NCBI GenBank assembly: GCA_964555735.1
Contig: CAZKTS010000248.1
Span: 1-15,068 of the forward strand
DNA length: 15,068 nt
Reading direction: 5' to 3'
DNA from: CAZKTS01 sp964555735
Lineage (GTDB): Bacteria; Actinomycetota; Acidimicrobiia; IMCC26256; PALSA-555
The notes beneath the pieces are model-generated. The model did not search any database. It was not told the DNA's origin and saw nothing but the letters and a program-made list of their open reading frames with translations. A program made the position numbers and the translations under genes. Positions 8,187-14,818 of this stretch are shown one piece after another. How positions within the stretch are numbered: the first letter of the stretch is position 1; each line of letters opens with the position of its first letter.

Positions 8187-8678
8187 ATGTTCGTCTGGTA
8201 CATCGGGATGTCGGTGCTGCTGGTGGCCAACATCTTCCGCAGCGTCGGCGTCGACTACCGCCTCATCGCGCTGGGCTCGATGCTGCCGTTGCTCGTCGAC
8301 CTCCCGTTCGGCGAGCGCGCGTTCGGCCACACCCTGCTGTTCCCCGTGCTGCTGCTGGTCGGCGTGATGGTGGGCACGGCGGGCGGGTCGCGGCTGCTCC
8401 GCCGCCGGCTCCTGTGCCTGCCGATCGGCGTGTTCGCCGGGCTGATCCTCTCCGGTGCCTTCACGCAGGGCGACACGTTCTGGTGGCCGCTGTTCGGCAC
8501 CGAGTTCCCCGGCGACGCCCTGCTGCCCGCCTGGTGGGTCGTGCTCATCGAGGAGCTCGTCGGGCTCGTCGCGTGCTGGTGGGTAGTCGGGCAGTTCGAC
8601 CTCTACCTCCCGGGGCCGCGTGCCGAGCTCATCCACACGGGCCGGCTGCGCGAGCAGACCGAGCCGGGCCCGTCGTGA
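8187..8678 (+). CDS. Small polytopic membrane protein, YdjM/DUF457-like
   Basis: A 163-residue integral membrane protein with about four to five hydrophobic segments (roughly 1-17, 26-41, 48-65, 75-92 and 110-132). Features recall the YdjM/DUF457 family of putative membrane-bound metal-dependent hydrolases: GSMLPLLVDLP (30-40, Asp38) matching the family's G-x2-LPD-xD type segment, GHTLLF (47-52, His48) matching its HS/HT-LLF segment, and DTFWWPLFG (96-104) matching the terminal WP motif. It lacks some of the family's metal ligands, so catalytic activity is uncertain. It sits between the RNase H and phosphatase genes; its TGA overlaps the GTG of the phosphatase. Family assignment is tentative, and membrane location is strongly supported by composition. 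The cytoplasmic tail after residue 135 is short and polar. Confidence 0.75.
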   Translation: MFVWYIGMSVLLVANIFRSVGVDYRLIALGSMLPLLVDLPFGERAFGHTLLFPVLLLVGVMVGTAGGSRLLRRRLLCLPIGVFAGLILSGAFTQGDTFWWPLFGTEFPGDALLPAWWVVLIEELVGLVACWWVVGQFDLYLPGPRAELIHTGRLREQTEPGPS

Positions 8679-9259
8679 TCGTGCTGGTCCGCCACGGGCG
8701 GACCGAGGCGAACCGGGCCGGGCTGCTCCTGGGGCGCGCCGACCCGCCGCTCGACGAGACCGGACGCGAGCAGGCCCGCGGCCTCGCCACCGTGCTCGAT
8801 CGCGCGCCGCTCGCGATCGTGTGCAGCCCGCTCCGACGGACCCGCGAGACCGCGGCCGCGATCGCCGCGCCGTGGGGGCTGGCCGTCGAGCCCGACGACC
8901 GCCTGCTCGAGCTCGACTACGGGGAATGGGACGAGCGTCCGCTCGCCGACGTCCCGCTGGAGACCTGGATGCGCTGGCGCGAGGAGCCGGCGTTCGCGCC
9001 GCCCGGCGGCGAGAGCCTCGCCGCCGTGCAGCGGCGCGTCGCCGGGTGCATGGCCGAGCTGCTCGAGCGCGCCGGCGACGAGGTCGTCGTCGCGGTGAGC
9101 CACGTGTCACCGATCAAGGCGGCGGCGGCGTGGGCGCTCGGGTCGGGTCCCGAGCTGAGCTGGCGCATGCGCCTCGACGTCGCATCCGTCTCCCGCATCG
9201 CCACCGGCCCCACCGGCGCGCCCGTCCTCCTCAGCTGGAACGAGACGCCGGTGTCCTGA
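8675..9259 (+). CDS. Histidine phosphatase (phosphoglycerate mutase/CobC superfamily)
   Basis: A 194-residue phosphohydrolase using a phosphohistidine intermediate. It shows VLVRHGRTEAN (nucleophile His7 in the RHG motif), SPLRRTRET (Arg54/Arg57 region), LLELDYGEW (likely acid Glu79), GGES (111-114) and AVSHVSPIK (second catalytic His143). The substrate is not readable from the sequence; candidates include alpha-ribazole phosphate, phosphosugars or nucleotides. The GTG at 8675 overlaps the preceding stop in GTGA, making it the last gene of the zinc ribbon, RNase H and membrane protein operon. In mycobacteria the homologous phosphatase domain is fused to RNase H, which supports a link between the two activities. 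The gene converges on bioB with a 27-bp gap. Confidence 0.93.
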   Translation: MIVLVRHGRTEANRAGLLLGRADPPLDETGREQARGLATVLDRAPLAIVCSPLRRTRETAAAIAAPWGLAVEPDDRLLELDYGEWDERPLADVPLETWMRWREEPAFAPPGGESLAAVQRRVAGCMAELLERAGDEVVVAVSHVSPIKAAAAWALGSGPELSWRMRLDVASVSRIATGPTGAPVLLSWNETPVS

Positions 9260-9286
9260 TGCGCTGACGCGAAGGAGCGTGCGGGG

Positions 9287-10378
9287 TCAGGCGGTGGTGA
9301 CCGGGATGGTGGTGCGCGGGGGCTTCGCCGGGAGCGCGTGGCCGCCGTGGCCGTCGACGATGAAGCGACCCTCGCCGGGGCCCTCGGCCACCGGCATCCC
9401 GAGCGCGTCGAGCAGCGCGCGGTCCTCTTCGGCCGGCCGCCCGCCGGTGGTGAGGTAGTTGCCGACGATCAGCGCGTTGGCCCCGGCGAGCAGACCCATC
9501 GCCTGCAGCTCGCCGAGCACCAGCTCGCGACCGCCCGCGAGGCGCAGCCACGTCGAGGGCAGGACCAGCCGGTAGAGCGCGATCGCCTGGAGGGCCTCGC
9601 GGGCGCTGAGCCGTCGCTCCTCGCCGAGCGGCGTGCCCGACGGCATGAGGAAGTTGATCGGCACCTCGCACGGCGCGAGCTCGGCGAGCTCGAACGCGAA
9701 GTCGATCCGCTGCTCGAGCGTCTCGCCCATGCCGAGGATGCCGCCCGAGCACAGCTCCATGCCCGCGTCCATGGCCATGCGGGCCGTCGCCACGCGGTCG
9801 TCGTAGCTGTGCGTGGTGCAGATCGTGGGGAACATCTCGCGGCAGGTCTCGAGGTTGTGGTTGTAGCGACGGACCCCGGCGGCGGCGAGCCGCTCGGCCT
9901 GCTCGGGCCGGAGCAGCCCGAGGGAGACCGCGACCTCGAGGCCGGTCTCACGCTGCACGGCTTCGGTGGCGTCGATCACCTTGCGGAGCAGCCGCTCCTC
10001 CGGGCCTCGCACCGCGACGACGATGCAGAACTGGGTCGCGCCGGCGTCGCGCGTGGCCCGCGCCGCGGCGAGGACTTCGTCGAGGTCGAGGAACGGGTAG
10101 ACGTCCACGTCGGTGCTGTAGCGCACCGACTGGGAGCAGAAGGCGCAGTCCTCGGGGCACGCCCCCGACTTGGCGTTGATGAGGCTCTCGAGCTCGACCT
10201 CCGGACCGCAGTACGAGAGCCGGACCCGGTGCGCGAGCGCCACGAGGTCGGGCAGGCGCTCGAGCGGCACCGCGGCGACGGCGTCGACCTCGTTCCGGGT
10301 GAGGGGTCGGCGCTCGTCGAGCAGCGCCCGTTCGGCGACGGCCAGCGCGGCGTCGGCGGGATCGGCGTGGGGCGACAT
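9287..10378 (-). CDS. bioB: Biotin synthase
   Basis: A 363-residue radical SAM enzyme that inserts sulfur into dethiobiotin, the last step of biotin synthesis. Cys74, Cys78 and Cys81 (CPEDCAFC) bind the radical-SAM [4Fe-4S] cluster; YNHNLET (172-178), CSGGILGMGE (210-219) and RLAGGRE are conserved family blocks. Of the E. coli auxiliary-cluster ligands, the C97 and C188 equivalents (Cys118, Cys210) and the Arg in LRLAGGRE are present. The C128 region reads GLEVAVSLGLL (146-156) and has no cysteine, while Cys179 and Cys187 are extra. I chose the ATG at 10378 over the in-frame TTG at 10387 because TAGGGT lies 8 nt upstream of the ATG and overlaps that TTG. No other biotin genes are in the window. 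The reading frame is complete. Confidence 0.96.
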   Translation of the reverse strand: MSPHADPADAALAVAERALLDERRPLTRNEVDAVAAVPLERLPDLVALAHRVRLSYCGPEVELESLINAKSGACPEDCAFCSQSVRYSTDVDVYPFLDLDEVLAAARATRDAGATQFCIVVAVRGPEERLLRKVIDATEAVQRETGLEVAVSLGLLRPEQAERLAAAGVRRYNHNLETCREMFPTICTTHSYDDRVATARMAMDAGMELCSGGILGMGETLEQRIDFAFELAELAPCEVPINFLMPSGTPLGEERRLSAREALQAIALYRLVLPSTWLRLAGGRELVLGELQAMGLLAGANALIVGNYLTTGGRPAEEDRALLDALGMPVAEGPGEGRFIVDGHGGHALPAKPPRTTIPVTTA

Positions 10379-10386
10379 GGGCGCCA

Positions 10387-10392
10387 ACCCTA
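10387..10392 (-). promoter_or_regulatory. Probable -10 box (TAGGGT) of bioB
   Basis: On the minus strand TAGGGT is followed by 8 nt and the ATG at 10378. This implies a leaderless bioB mRNA and decides the start, since an upstream TTG overlaps the box. The -35 position falls within the palindrome at 10401-10414. Confidence 0.5.
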
Positions 10393-10400
10393 GAAGGCCG

Positions 10401-10414
10401 GGGGCCCGGGCCCC
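10401..10414. promoter_or_regulatory. 14-bp perfect palindrome between two divergent promoters
   Basis: GGGGCCCGGGCCCC is a perfect palindrome centred almost midway between the bioB and amine oxidase -10 boxes. It covers or touches the expected -35 position of each. A dimeric regulator bound here could affect both genes. It does not resemble the BirA or BioQ operators I know. The composition is only G and C, so chance is possible. Confidence 0.3.
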
Positions 10415-10423
10415 GCACCCCTC

Positions 10424-10429
10424 TATCGT
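10424..10429 (+). promoter_or_regulatory. Probable -10 box (TATCGT) of the amine oxidase operon
   Basis: TATCGT fits TANNNT and lies exactly 8 nt before the GTG at 10438, predicting a leaderless transcript. No Shine-Dalgarno sequence is visible before the GTG. Confidence 0.5.
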
Positions 10430-10437
10430 GAGCGGTC

Positions 10438-11799
10438 GTGGCCGAACGGGTGGAGACCGACGTCTGCGTCGTGGGCGCGGGGCTCGCCGGACTGACTGCG
10501 GCTCGGGAGCTCGCGGCCGCCGGGCGCGACGTGGTCGTGCTCGAGGCCCGGGACCGGGTTGGTGGCCGGGTGCTCAACCACGAGCTCGACGACGGCACGG
10601 TGGTGGAGCTGGGCGGCCAGTGGATCGGGCCCACGCAGCTCCGGATGGCGCGCCTCGTCGAGGAGCTCGGGCTCGAGACCTTCCCCACCCACAACGATGG
10701 TGAGCACCTCCTGCACTTCGGCGGACGGCTCGCCCGCTACCGCGGCACCATCCCGCGGATCAGCCCGTTCGTGCTCTCCGACATGGCGCAGGCGCAGACG
10801 CGCTTCGACCGTCTCGCCCGGCGGATCCCGCTCGACGCGCCGTGGGCTGCCGACCGCGCGGACGTGTGGGACGGCCAGACGTTCGAGACGTGGATCCGTC
10901 GCAACACCGCCACTCGTGGCGCGGCCGACCTCTTCCGCCTCTACTCGGCGGCGGTGTTCGCGGCCGAGCCGTCCGGCTACTCGCTGCTCCACGCGCTCTT
11001 CTACACGCACTCCGGCGGCGGCGTCGACGTCCTTGCCGGCACGCGAGGCGGCGCGCAGCAGGACCGGTTCGTCGGCGGCTCGCAGCTCGTACCGCTCCGC
11101 ATGGCGGACACCCTTGGTGACCGCGTGCGCCTCGCGCAGCCGGTGCGGCGCATCGACCGCGCCGAGGACGCGGTGACCGTGCTCACCGACTCGTTGCTCG
11201 TCGTGGCCCGCCGGGTCGTGGTCGCGATCCCGCCGACGCTCACCTCGCGGATCCGGTACGAGCCGGCGCTGCCCGCGCACCGGGATCAGCTGACGCAGCG
11301 TGTGCCGGCGGGCTCGGTCATCAAGTGCCACGCGGTCTACGACGAGCCGTTCTGGCGCTCCGAGGGCCTGACCGGCCAGGCGACGGCCGACCGCGGCGCG
11401 GTGCGCGTGGTGTTCGACAACTCGCCGCCGTCGGGTCGCCCCGGTGTGCTGCTCTCGTTCCTCGAGGGCGCGAACGCCCGTGCCTTCGGTCGGGTGAGCG
11501 CCGACGAGCGGCGCGCGGCGGTGCTCGAGAGCCTCGCCGCGTTCTTCGGCCCGCGCGCCCTGGCGCCGACCGCGTTCGTCGAGCGCGACTGGTCGGCCGA
11601 GGAGTGGACGCGCGGCTGCTACGGCGCGCACTTCCCGACCGGTGTCTGGACCCAGTTCGGTTCGGCGCTGCGCGCCCCGATCGGGCGCATCCATTGGGCG
11701 GGTGCCGAGACCGCGACGGTCTGGAGTGGCTACATGGACGGTGCCGTGCAGTCGGGCGAGCGCGCGGCGGCCGAGGTGCTCGCGGCGGAGCCGTCGTGA
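10438..11799 (+). CDS. Flavin-containing amine oxidase (MAO/putrescine oxidase type)
   Basis: A 453-residue FAD-dependent oxidase that should oxidise a primary or secondary amine to an imine/aldehyde with release of H2O2. The N-terminus has the dinucleotide fold VVGAGLAGL (Gly13, Gly15, Gly18) and the ribose-binding Glu36 in VVVLEARDRVGGR, followed by GGQWIGPTQ. The C-terminus has GAETATVWSGYMDGAV (from 422), the family FAD-binding block. Cys394 in RGCYGAHFPTG aligns with the cysteine that carries covalent FAD in human MAO (SGGCY), so covalent 8-alpha-S-cysteinyl FAD is likely. No signal peptide is seen, so it is probably cytoplasmic. The stop overlaps the GTG of a GNAT acetyltransferase, suggesting joint amine metabolism. 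The exact substrate (putrescine, another polyamine or a monoamine) cannot be told. Confidence 0.93.
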   Translation: MAERVETDVCVVGAGLAGLTAARELAAAGRDVVVLEARDRVGGRVLNHELDDGTVVELGGQWIGPTQLRMARLVEELGLETFPTHNDGEHLLHFGGRLARYRGTIPRISPFVLSDMAQAQTRFDRLARRIPLDAPWAADRADVWDGQTFETWIRRNTATRGAADLFRLYSAAVFAAEPSGYSLLHALFYTHSGGGVDVLAGTRGGAQQDRFVGGSQLVPLRMADTLGDRVRLAQPVRRIDRAEDAVTVLTDSLLVVARRVVVAIPPTLTSRIRYEPALPAHRDQLTQRVPAGSVIKCHAVYDEPFWRSEGLTGQATADRGAVRVVFDNSPPSGRPGVLLSFLEGANARAFGRVSADERRAAVLESLAAFFGPRALAPTAFVERDWSAEEWTRGCYGAHFPTGVWTQFGSALRAPIGRIHWAGAETATVWSGYMDGAVQSGERAAAEVLAAEPS

Positions 11800-12248
11800 G
11801 CGTCGTCGTCAGCGCGATCACCCTCGATGACTACGACGAGCTGCTGCCGCTGGTGGCCGACTACCAGCGCTTCTACGAGGTCGAGCCCGACGCCGCCCGC
11901 AACGACGTGTACTTCCGGCAGTTCGTCACGCCGAGCCCGGTCGGGGCGCTCCTGGGCGCTCGGCTGGACGGCGCGCTCGTGGGGTACGCCTGTTTGCACT
12001 GGCGGGCCGACACGGTGGAAGCGCGCGACGTCGTGTGCCTGCATGACCTCTACGTCCTTCCCGCCGTTCGTGGCACCGGCGCCGGACGCGCGCTGCTCGA
12101 CGCGGCCGTCGGCGTCGCGCGTGAGCGCGGCGTCGGAGCCCTCGTGTGGAGCACCGCGCCCGACAACGCCACCGCCCAGCGCCTCTACGACCGCACCGGC
12201 GCCACCCGCAGCACCTGGTATGAGTACGACCTCGACGTCCGCGAGTAG
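11796..12248 (+). CDS. GNAT family N-acetyltransferase
   Basis: A 150-residue acetyl-CoA-dependent N-acetyltransferase. It has the core motif DLYVLPAVRGTGAGRALL (84-101) with the pyrophosphate loop RGTGAG (92-97), and the NATAQRLYDRTGA segment (124 onward) with Asn124 and Tyr131, the usual general-acid tyrosine. The N-terminal LLPLVADYQRFYEVEP segment recalls spermidine/spermine and related amine acetyltransferases. Together with the overlapping amine oxidase gene, this suggests small amines as substrates, but this is inference. The GTG start at 11796 overlaps the oxidase stop (GTGA) and opens directly on the first beta strand; longer upstream readings of the frame lie inside the oxidase gene and are rejected. 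Confidence 0.88.
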   Translation: MSVVVSAITLDDYDELLPLVADYQRFYEVEPDAARNDVYFRQFVTPSPVGALLGARLDGALVGYACLHWRADTVEARDVVCLHDLYVLPAVRGTGAGRALLDAAVGVARERGVGALVWSTAPDNATAQRLYDRTGATRSTWYEYDLDVRE

Positions 12249-12255
12249 CCCCAGA

Positions 12256-12348
12256 TCAAGGGCCAGAGCCGAATCGAGGGCGACAGCCGGTTCTTGGCAC
12301 GTTGAGTGTCATATGGACTGTCGGATCGTGCCAAGAAGCGGCCCTTGA
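12256..12348. repeat. Nested inverted repeat with a tandem duplication in the convergent gap
   Basis: The 120-bp gap between two convergent genes holds an inner inverted repeat, 12287-12301 against 12327-12341 (14 of 15 bp match; core TTCTTGGCACG with CGTGCCAAGAA), around a 25-nt loop. An outer pair, TCAAGGGCC (12256-12264) and GGCCCTTGA (12340-12348), overlaps the inner arm by 2 bp on the right. The left flank also contains two imperfect 17-bp copies spaced 18 bp apart (12256-12272 and 12274-12290, 13 of 17 identical). It may be a bidirectional terminator without T-runs, a small repetitive element or a protein site. The function is not known. Confidence 0.6.
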
Positions 12349-12368
12349 CGGCCTCTCGCCGCGGCGGG

Positions 12369-14723
12369 TCAGTCGATGGAGAACCAGGCGGCGACCTGGG
12401 CCTGGTGGTCGACGTAGCGGTCGCCGGAGACGTCGACGACGACCTTGTCGATCGTGCCGCCGGTGAACGGGAACGGCGCGGTGTACTCCGGCGACACCGG
12501 CGACGCGCTGTCACGCCCGACGCAGATGCCGTCGCCGACGAGGCAGAAGTTGCCCGGCTGGGTGACGATCTCGCCGCTGCCCACCTGGTCGCCGTCGACG
12601 TACAGCGAGAGCGTCCCGGCGAAGCCCGGCCGGGAAGCGTCCGTGCTCGCGCCGGCCGACTCGAAGGCTGCGGTCAGCACATGCTTGCCCGGCGTGAGCT
12701 CGCGGTCGGCGATGACGTCGTAGAGCTCGGTGCCGATCCAGTTGAACGTGTACCGCAGCTTGCGGTCCTTCACGTAGAGGCTATGGCCGCCCGCGACGCC
12801 GCCGTGCGCGTACAGCACTCCCTCGGCGTCCGCCGACTCGACGTCGACGCCCGCGGCGATCGTGTACGAACGCCCGTTGATCACCACGCCCGCGGCCTCG
12901 GGCACGTCCGACGTCCCCGGGTAGTACTCGTAGCGATCGCGGTCCGGTCCGCCGTGTGGGCGCTCGGCGAGCACCTGCTCCAGCGCGGAGCGGTCGTCGA
13001 GCGGCAGTCCGTTGTAGATGCCGGCGTAGTAGAACCACAGGCTCTTCAGCTCGTCGAGCTTGTCGGGCTCGCTCGCCGCGAGGTCCTTCGACTGCGAGCG
13101 GTCCTCGGCGAGGTGGTACAGCTCCCACACGTCGTGCGCGTAGTTGGACCAGCCCGACAGCGGCGGGTGCACCGCGGTCGCGAGCCAGCCGTCGTGGTAC
13201 ATCGAGCGCTGACCGAGCATCGTGTAGAACTGCGATTGCTTCTCCGGTGCGCTCGGGTCGGTGAGCGCGGCCGCGAAGCTTTCGCCCTCGATCGGGCTCT
13301 GCGGGTAGCCCTTGATCACGTCGGGCGCGTCGATGCCGAGGAGGTCGTAGACCGTCGGCACGATGTCGACCGCGTGCACGTACTGGTGCCGGACGTCCTT
13401 CGACGCCTTGATCTGCTTCGGCCACGCGATGAAGCACATGTCGGTGACGCCACCCTCGTAGCCGGCCCAGCGCTTCCAGTACGGGAACGGGGTGTCGAAG
13501 GCCCAAGCCCAACCGGTGCAGTAGTGGTTGTACGCGCGTGGCGTGCCGAGGTCATCGATGTGGGGGAGCGTCGTCTCGGTCGTGTCCGGGACGCCGTTGA
13601 AGAAGCGCCACTCGTTGAACGACCCGTTCGGACCACCCTCCCCTGACGCGCCGTTGTCGGATGTCACGACGATGATCGTGTTCTCGAGCTCACCCGTCTC
13701 CTCGAGGAAGTCGAGGACGCGCCCGAGCTGGTCGTCGGTGTACGAGACGAAGCCGGCGAACACCTCGGCCATGCGGGTGAACAGCCGCTGCTCGTCGGCG
13801 CTCAGCGAGTCCCACGGACGGACGGTGTCGAGTGCGGGCCACGGCTGGCCGTCCGGCCCCGTGCTCGTGGGCTCGCCGTGCGGGTTGATGGGCGACAGCT
13901 CGGTGTCGTCGGGGAGGAGGCCCAGCTCCTTCTGCCGCGCCAGGATGCCGGCACGGATCGCCTCGTAGCCCTCGTCGAACGTTCCCTTGTACTTGTCGGC
14001 CCACTCCTGGAACACGTGGTGCGGCGCGTGCGCGCAGCCGGGCGAGAGGTACATGAAGAAGGGCTTGTCGGGGTCGATGACCTTCGCGTCCTGGATCATC
14101 CGGATCGCCTGGTCGGCGAGGTCCTTCGAGAGGTGGTAGCCCTCCTCGGGCGTGGCCGGCGCGTCGATCTGGCTGTTGTCGCGCACGAGGTCCGGGTACC
14201 ACTGGTTCGACTCACCGCCGAGGAACCCGTAGAAGCGCTCGAAGCCGCGCCCCAACGGCCAGCGCCCCTTGAACGCCGCGAGGTTGCACTCCTCACCGGG
14301 CGTGAGGTGCCACTTGCCGACGCAGTACGTGTTGTACCCGCGTTCGGCGAGCACCTCGGAGATGAACCCGTTCTCGAACGGGATCCGCGTCGAGATGCCG
14401 GGGAAGCCGGAGCTGAACTCGGCAATGGTGGCCATGCCGTTGCTCGTCGCGTTCCGCCCGGTCAGCAGCGACGATCGGGTCGGGGAGCAGAGCGCGGTGG
14501 TGTGGAAGTTGGAGAAGCGCACGCCCATGTCGGCGATCCGCTGCATGGTCGGCGTCTTCACCGGTCCGCCGAACACGTCCATGGTTCCGTAGCCCACGTC
14601 GTCCCATGTGATGAAGAGGACGTTCGGGGAACCTTCCGGCGCCTTGGGGGGCAGGAAGGGCTCCCAGTCCGGCGTCGCGTCCCGGATGTCGACCTCGATC
14701 TTGCCCTGGAACTGGCGTGGCAT
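12369..14723 (-). CDS. Arylsulfatase, formylglycine-dependent (AtsA/AtsD-like)
   Basis: A 784-residue type I sulfatase that hydrolyses sulfate esters. The active-site signature CSPTRSSLLTG starts at Cys79, which must be oxidised to formylglycine by an FGE-type maturase not encoded here. Metal and catalytic residues are visible: Asp41-Asp42 in WDDVGYG, Lys137 and His139 in GKWHL, and Asp356-Asn357 in TSDNG. About residues 1-540 form the alkaline-phosphatase-like domain; the last 220 or so are beta-rich (VDGDQVGSGEI and similar) and look like the lectin-like C-terminal domain of the large mycobacterial AtsA/AtsD-type sulfatases, whose length is almost the same. No signal peptide is evident, so it is predicted to be cytoplasmic. 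The start at 14723 follows a GAGGAG ribosome site by 5 nt; reading further upstream would run antisense into rnpB. The natural substrate is unknown. Confidence 0.95.
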   Translation of the reverse strand: MPRQFQGKIEVDIRDATPDWEPFLPPKAPEGSPNVLFITWDDVGYGTMDVFGGPVKTPTMQRIADMGVRFSNFHTTALCSPTRSSLLTGRNATSNGMATIAEFSSGFPGISTRIPFENGFISEVLAERGYNTYCVGKWHLTPGEECNLAAFKGRWPLGRGFERFYGFLGGESNQWYPDLVRDNSQIDAPATPEEGYHLSKDLADQAIRMIQDAKVIDPDKPFFMYLSPGCAHAPHHVFQEWADKYKGTFDEGYEAIRAGILARQKELGLLPDDTELSPINPHGEPTSTGPDGQPWPALDTVRPWDSLSADEQRLFTRMAEVFAGFVSYTDDQLGRVLDFLEETGELENTIIVVTSDNGASGEGGPNGSFNEWRFFNGVPDTTETTLPHIDDLGTPRAYNHYCTGWAWAFDTPFPYWKRWAGYEGGVTDMCFIAWPKQIKASKDVRHQYVHAVDIVPTVYDLLGIDAPDVIKGYPQSPIEGESFAAALTDPSAPEKQSQFYTMLGQRSMYHDGWLATAVHPPLSGWSNYAHDVWELYHLAEDRSQSKDLAASEPDKLDELKSLWFYYAGIYNGLPLDDRSALEQVLAERPHGGPDRDRYEYYPGTSDVPEAAGVVINGRSYTIAAGVDVESADAEGVLYAHGGVAGGHSLYVKDRKLRYTFNWIGTELYDVIADRELTPGKHVLTAAFESAGASTDASRPGFAGTLSLYVDGDQVGSGEIVTQPGNFCLVGDGICVGRDSASPVSPEYTAPFPFTGGTIDKVVVDVSGDRYVDHQAQVAAWFSID

Positions 14724-14728
14724 CCCTG

Positions 14729-14734
14729 CTCCTC
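14729..14734 (-). promoter_or_regulatory. Strong ribosome binding site of the arylsulfatase
   Basis: GAGGAG on the minus strand lies 5 nt before the ATG at 14723. It fixes the start, although the frame stays open far upstream. This gene is thus expected to have a leader, unlike the leaderless genes in the window. Confidence 0.65.
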
Positions 14735-14806
14735 GGTGCGGTTCGCGCCGTCCACCGGCACTGCGCTCATGATCCTCGTCCGGGGCCGAAGCTGCCGCAT
14801 CACCCA

Positions 14807-14818
14807 GTTCGGGCGAAC
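14807..14818. promoter_or_regulatory. GTTCG-GG-CGAAC inverted repeat between sulfatase and rnpB
   Basis: Perfect 5-bp half-sites with a 2-bp centre lie in the 146-bp region that must hold both the sulfatase promoter and the rnpB promoter. A dimeric regulator site is possible. It is not an actinobacterial LexA box, whose half-sites face the other way (GAAC-N4-GTTC). Confidence 0.25.

Noticed and set aside
9260..9286. Terminator between the phosphatase gene and bioB
   Set aside because: Only a 4-bp ACGC/GCGT stem with no T-run is present, which is too weak to call.
10379..10387. TTG start for bioB at 10387
   Set aside because: It overlaps the TAGGGT -10 box; the ATG at 10378 has the leaderless spacing seen at other genes.
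12256..12348. Integron attC site or insertion-sequence remnant in the convergent gap
   Set aside because: The attC core motifs are not paired in the right places, no target-site duplication is evident, and no transposase fragment is nearby.
14807..14818. LexA (SOS) box reading of the GTTCG-GG-CGAAC repeat
   Set aside because: Actinobacterial SOS boxes are GAAC-N4-GTTC; here the half-sites are in the opposite order.
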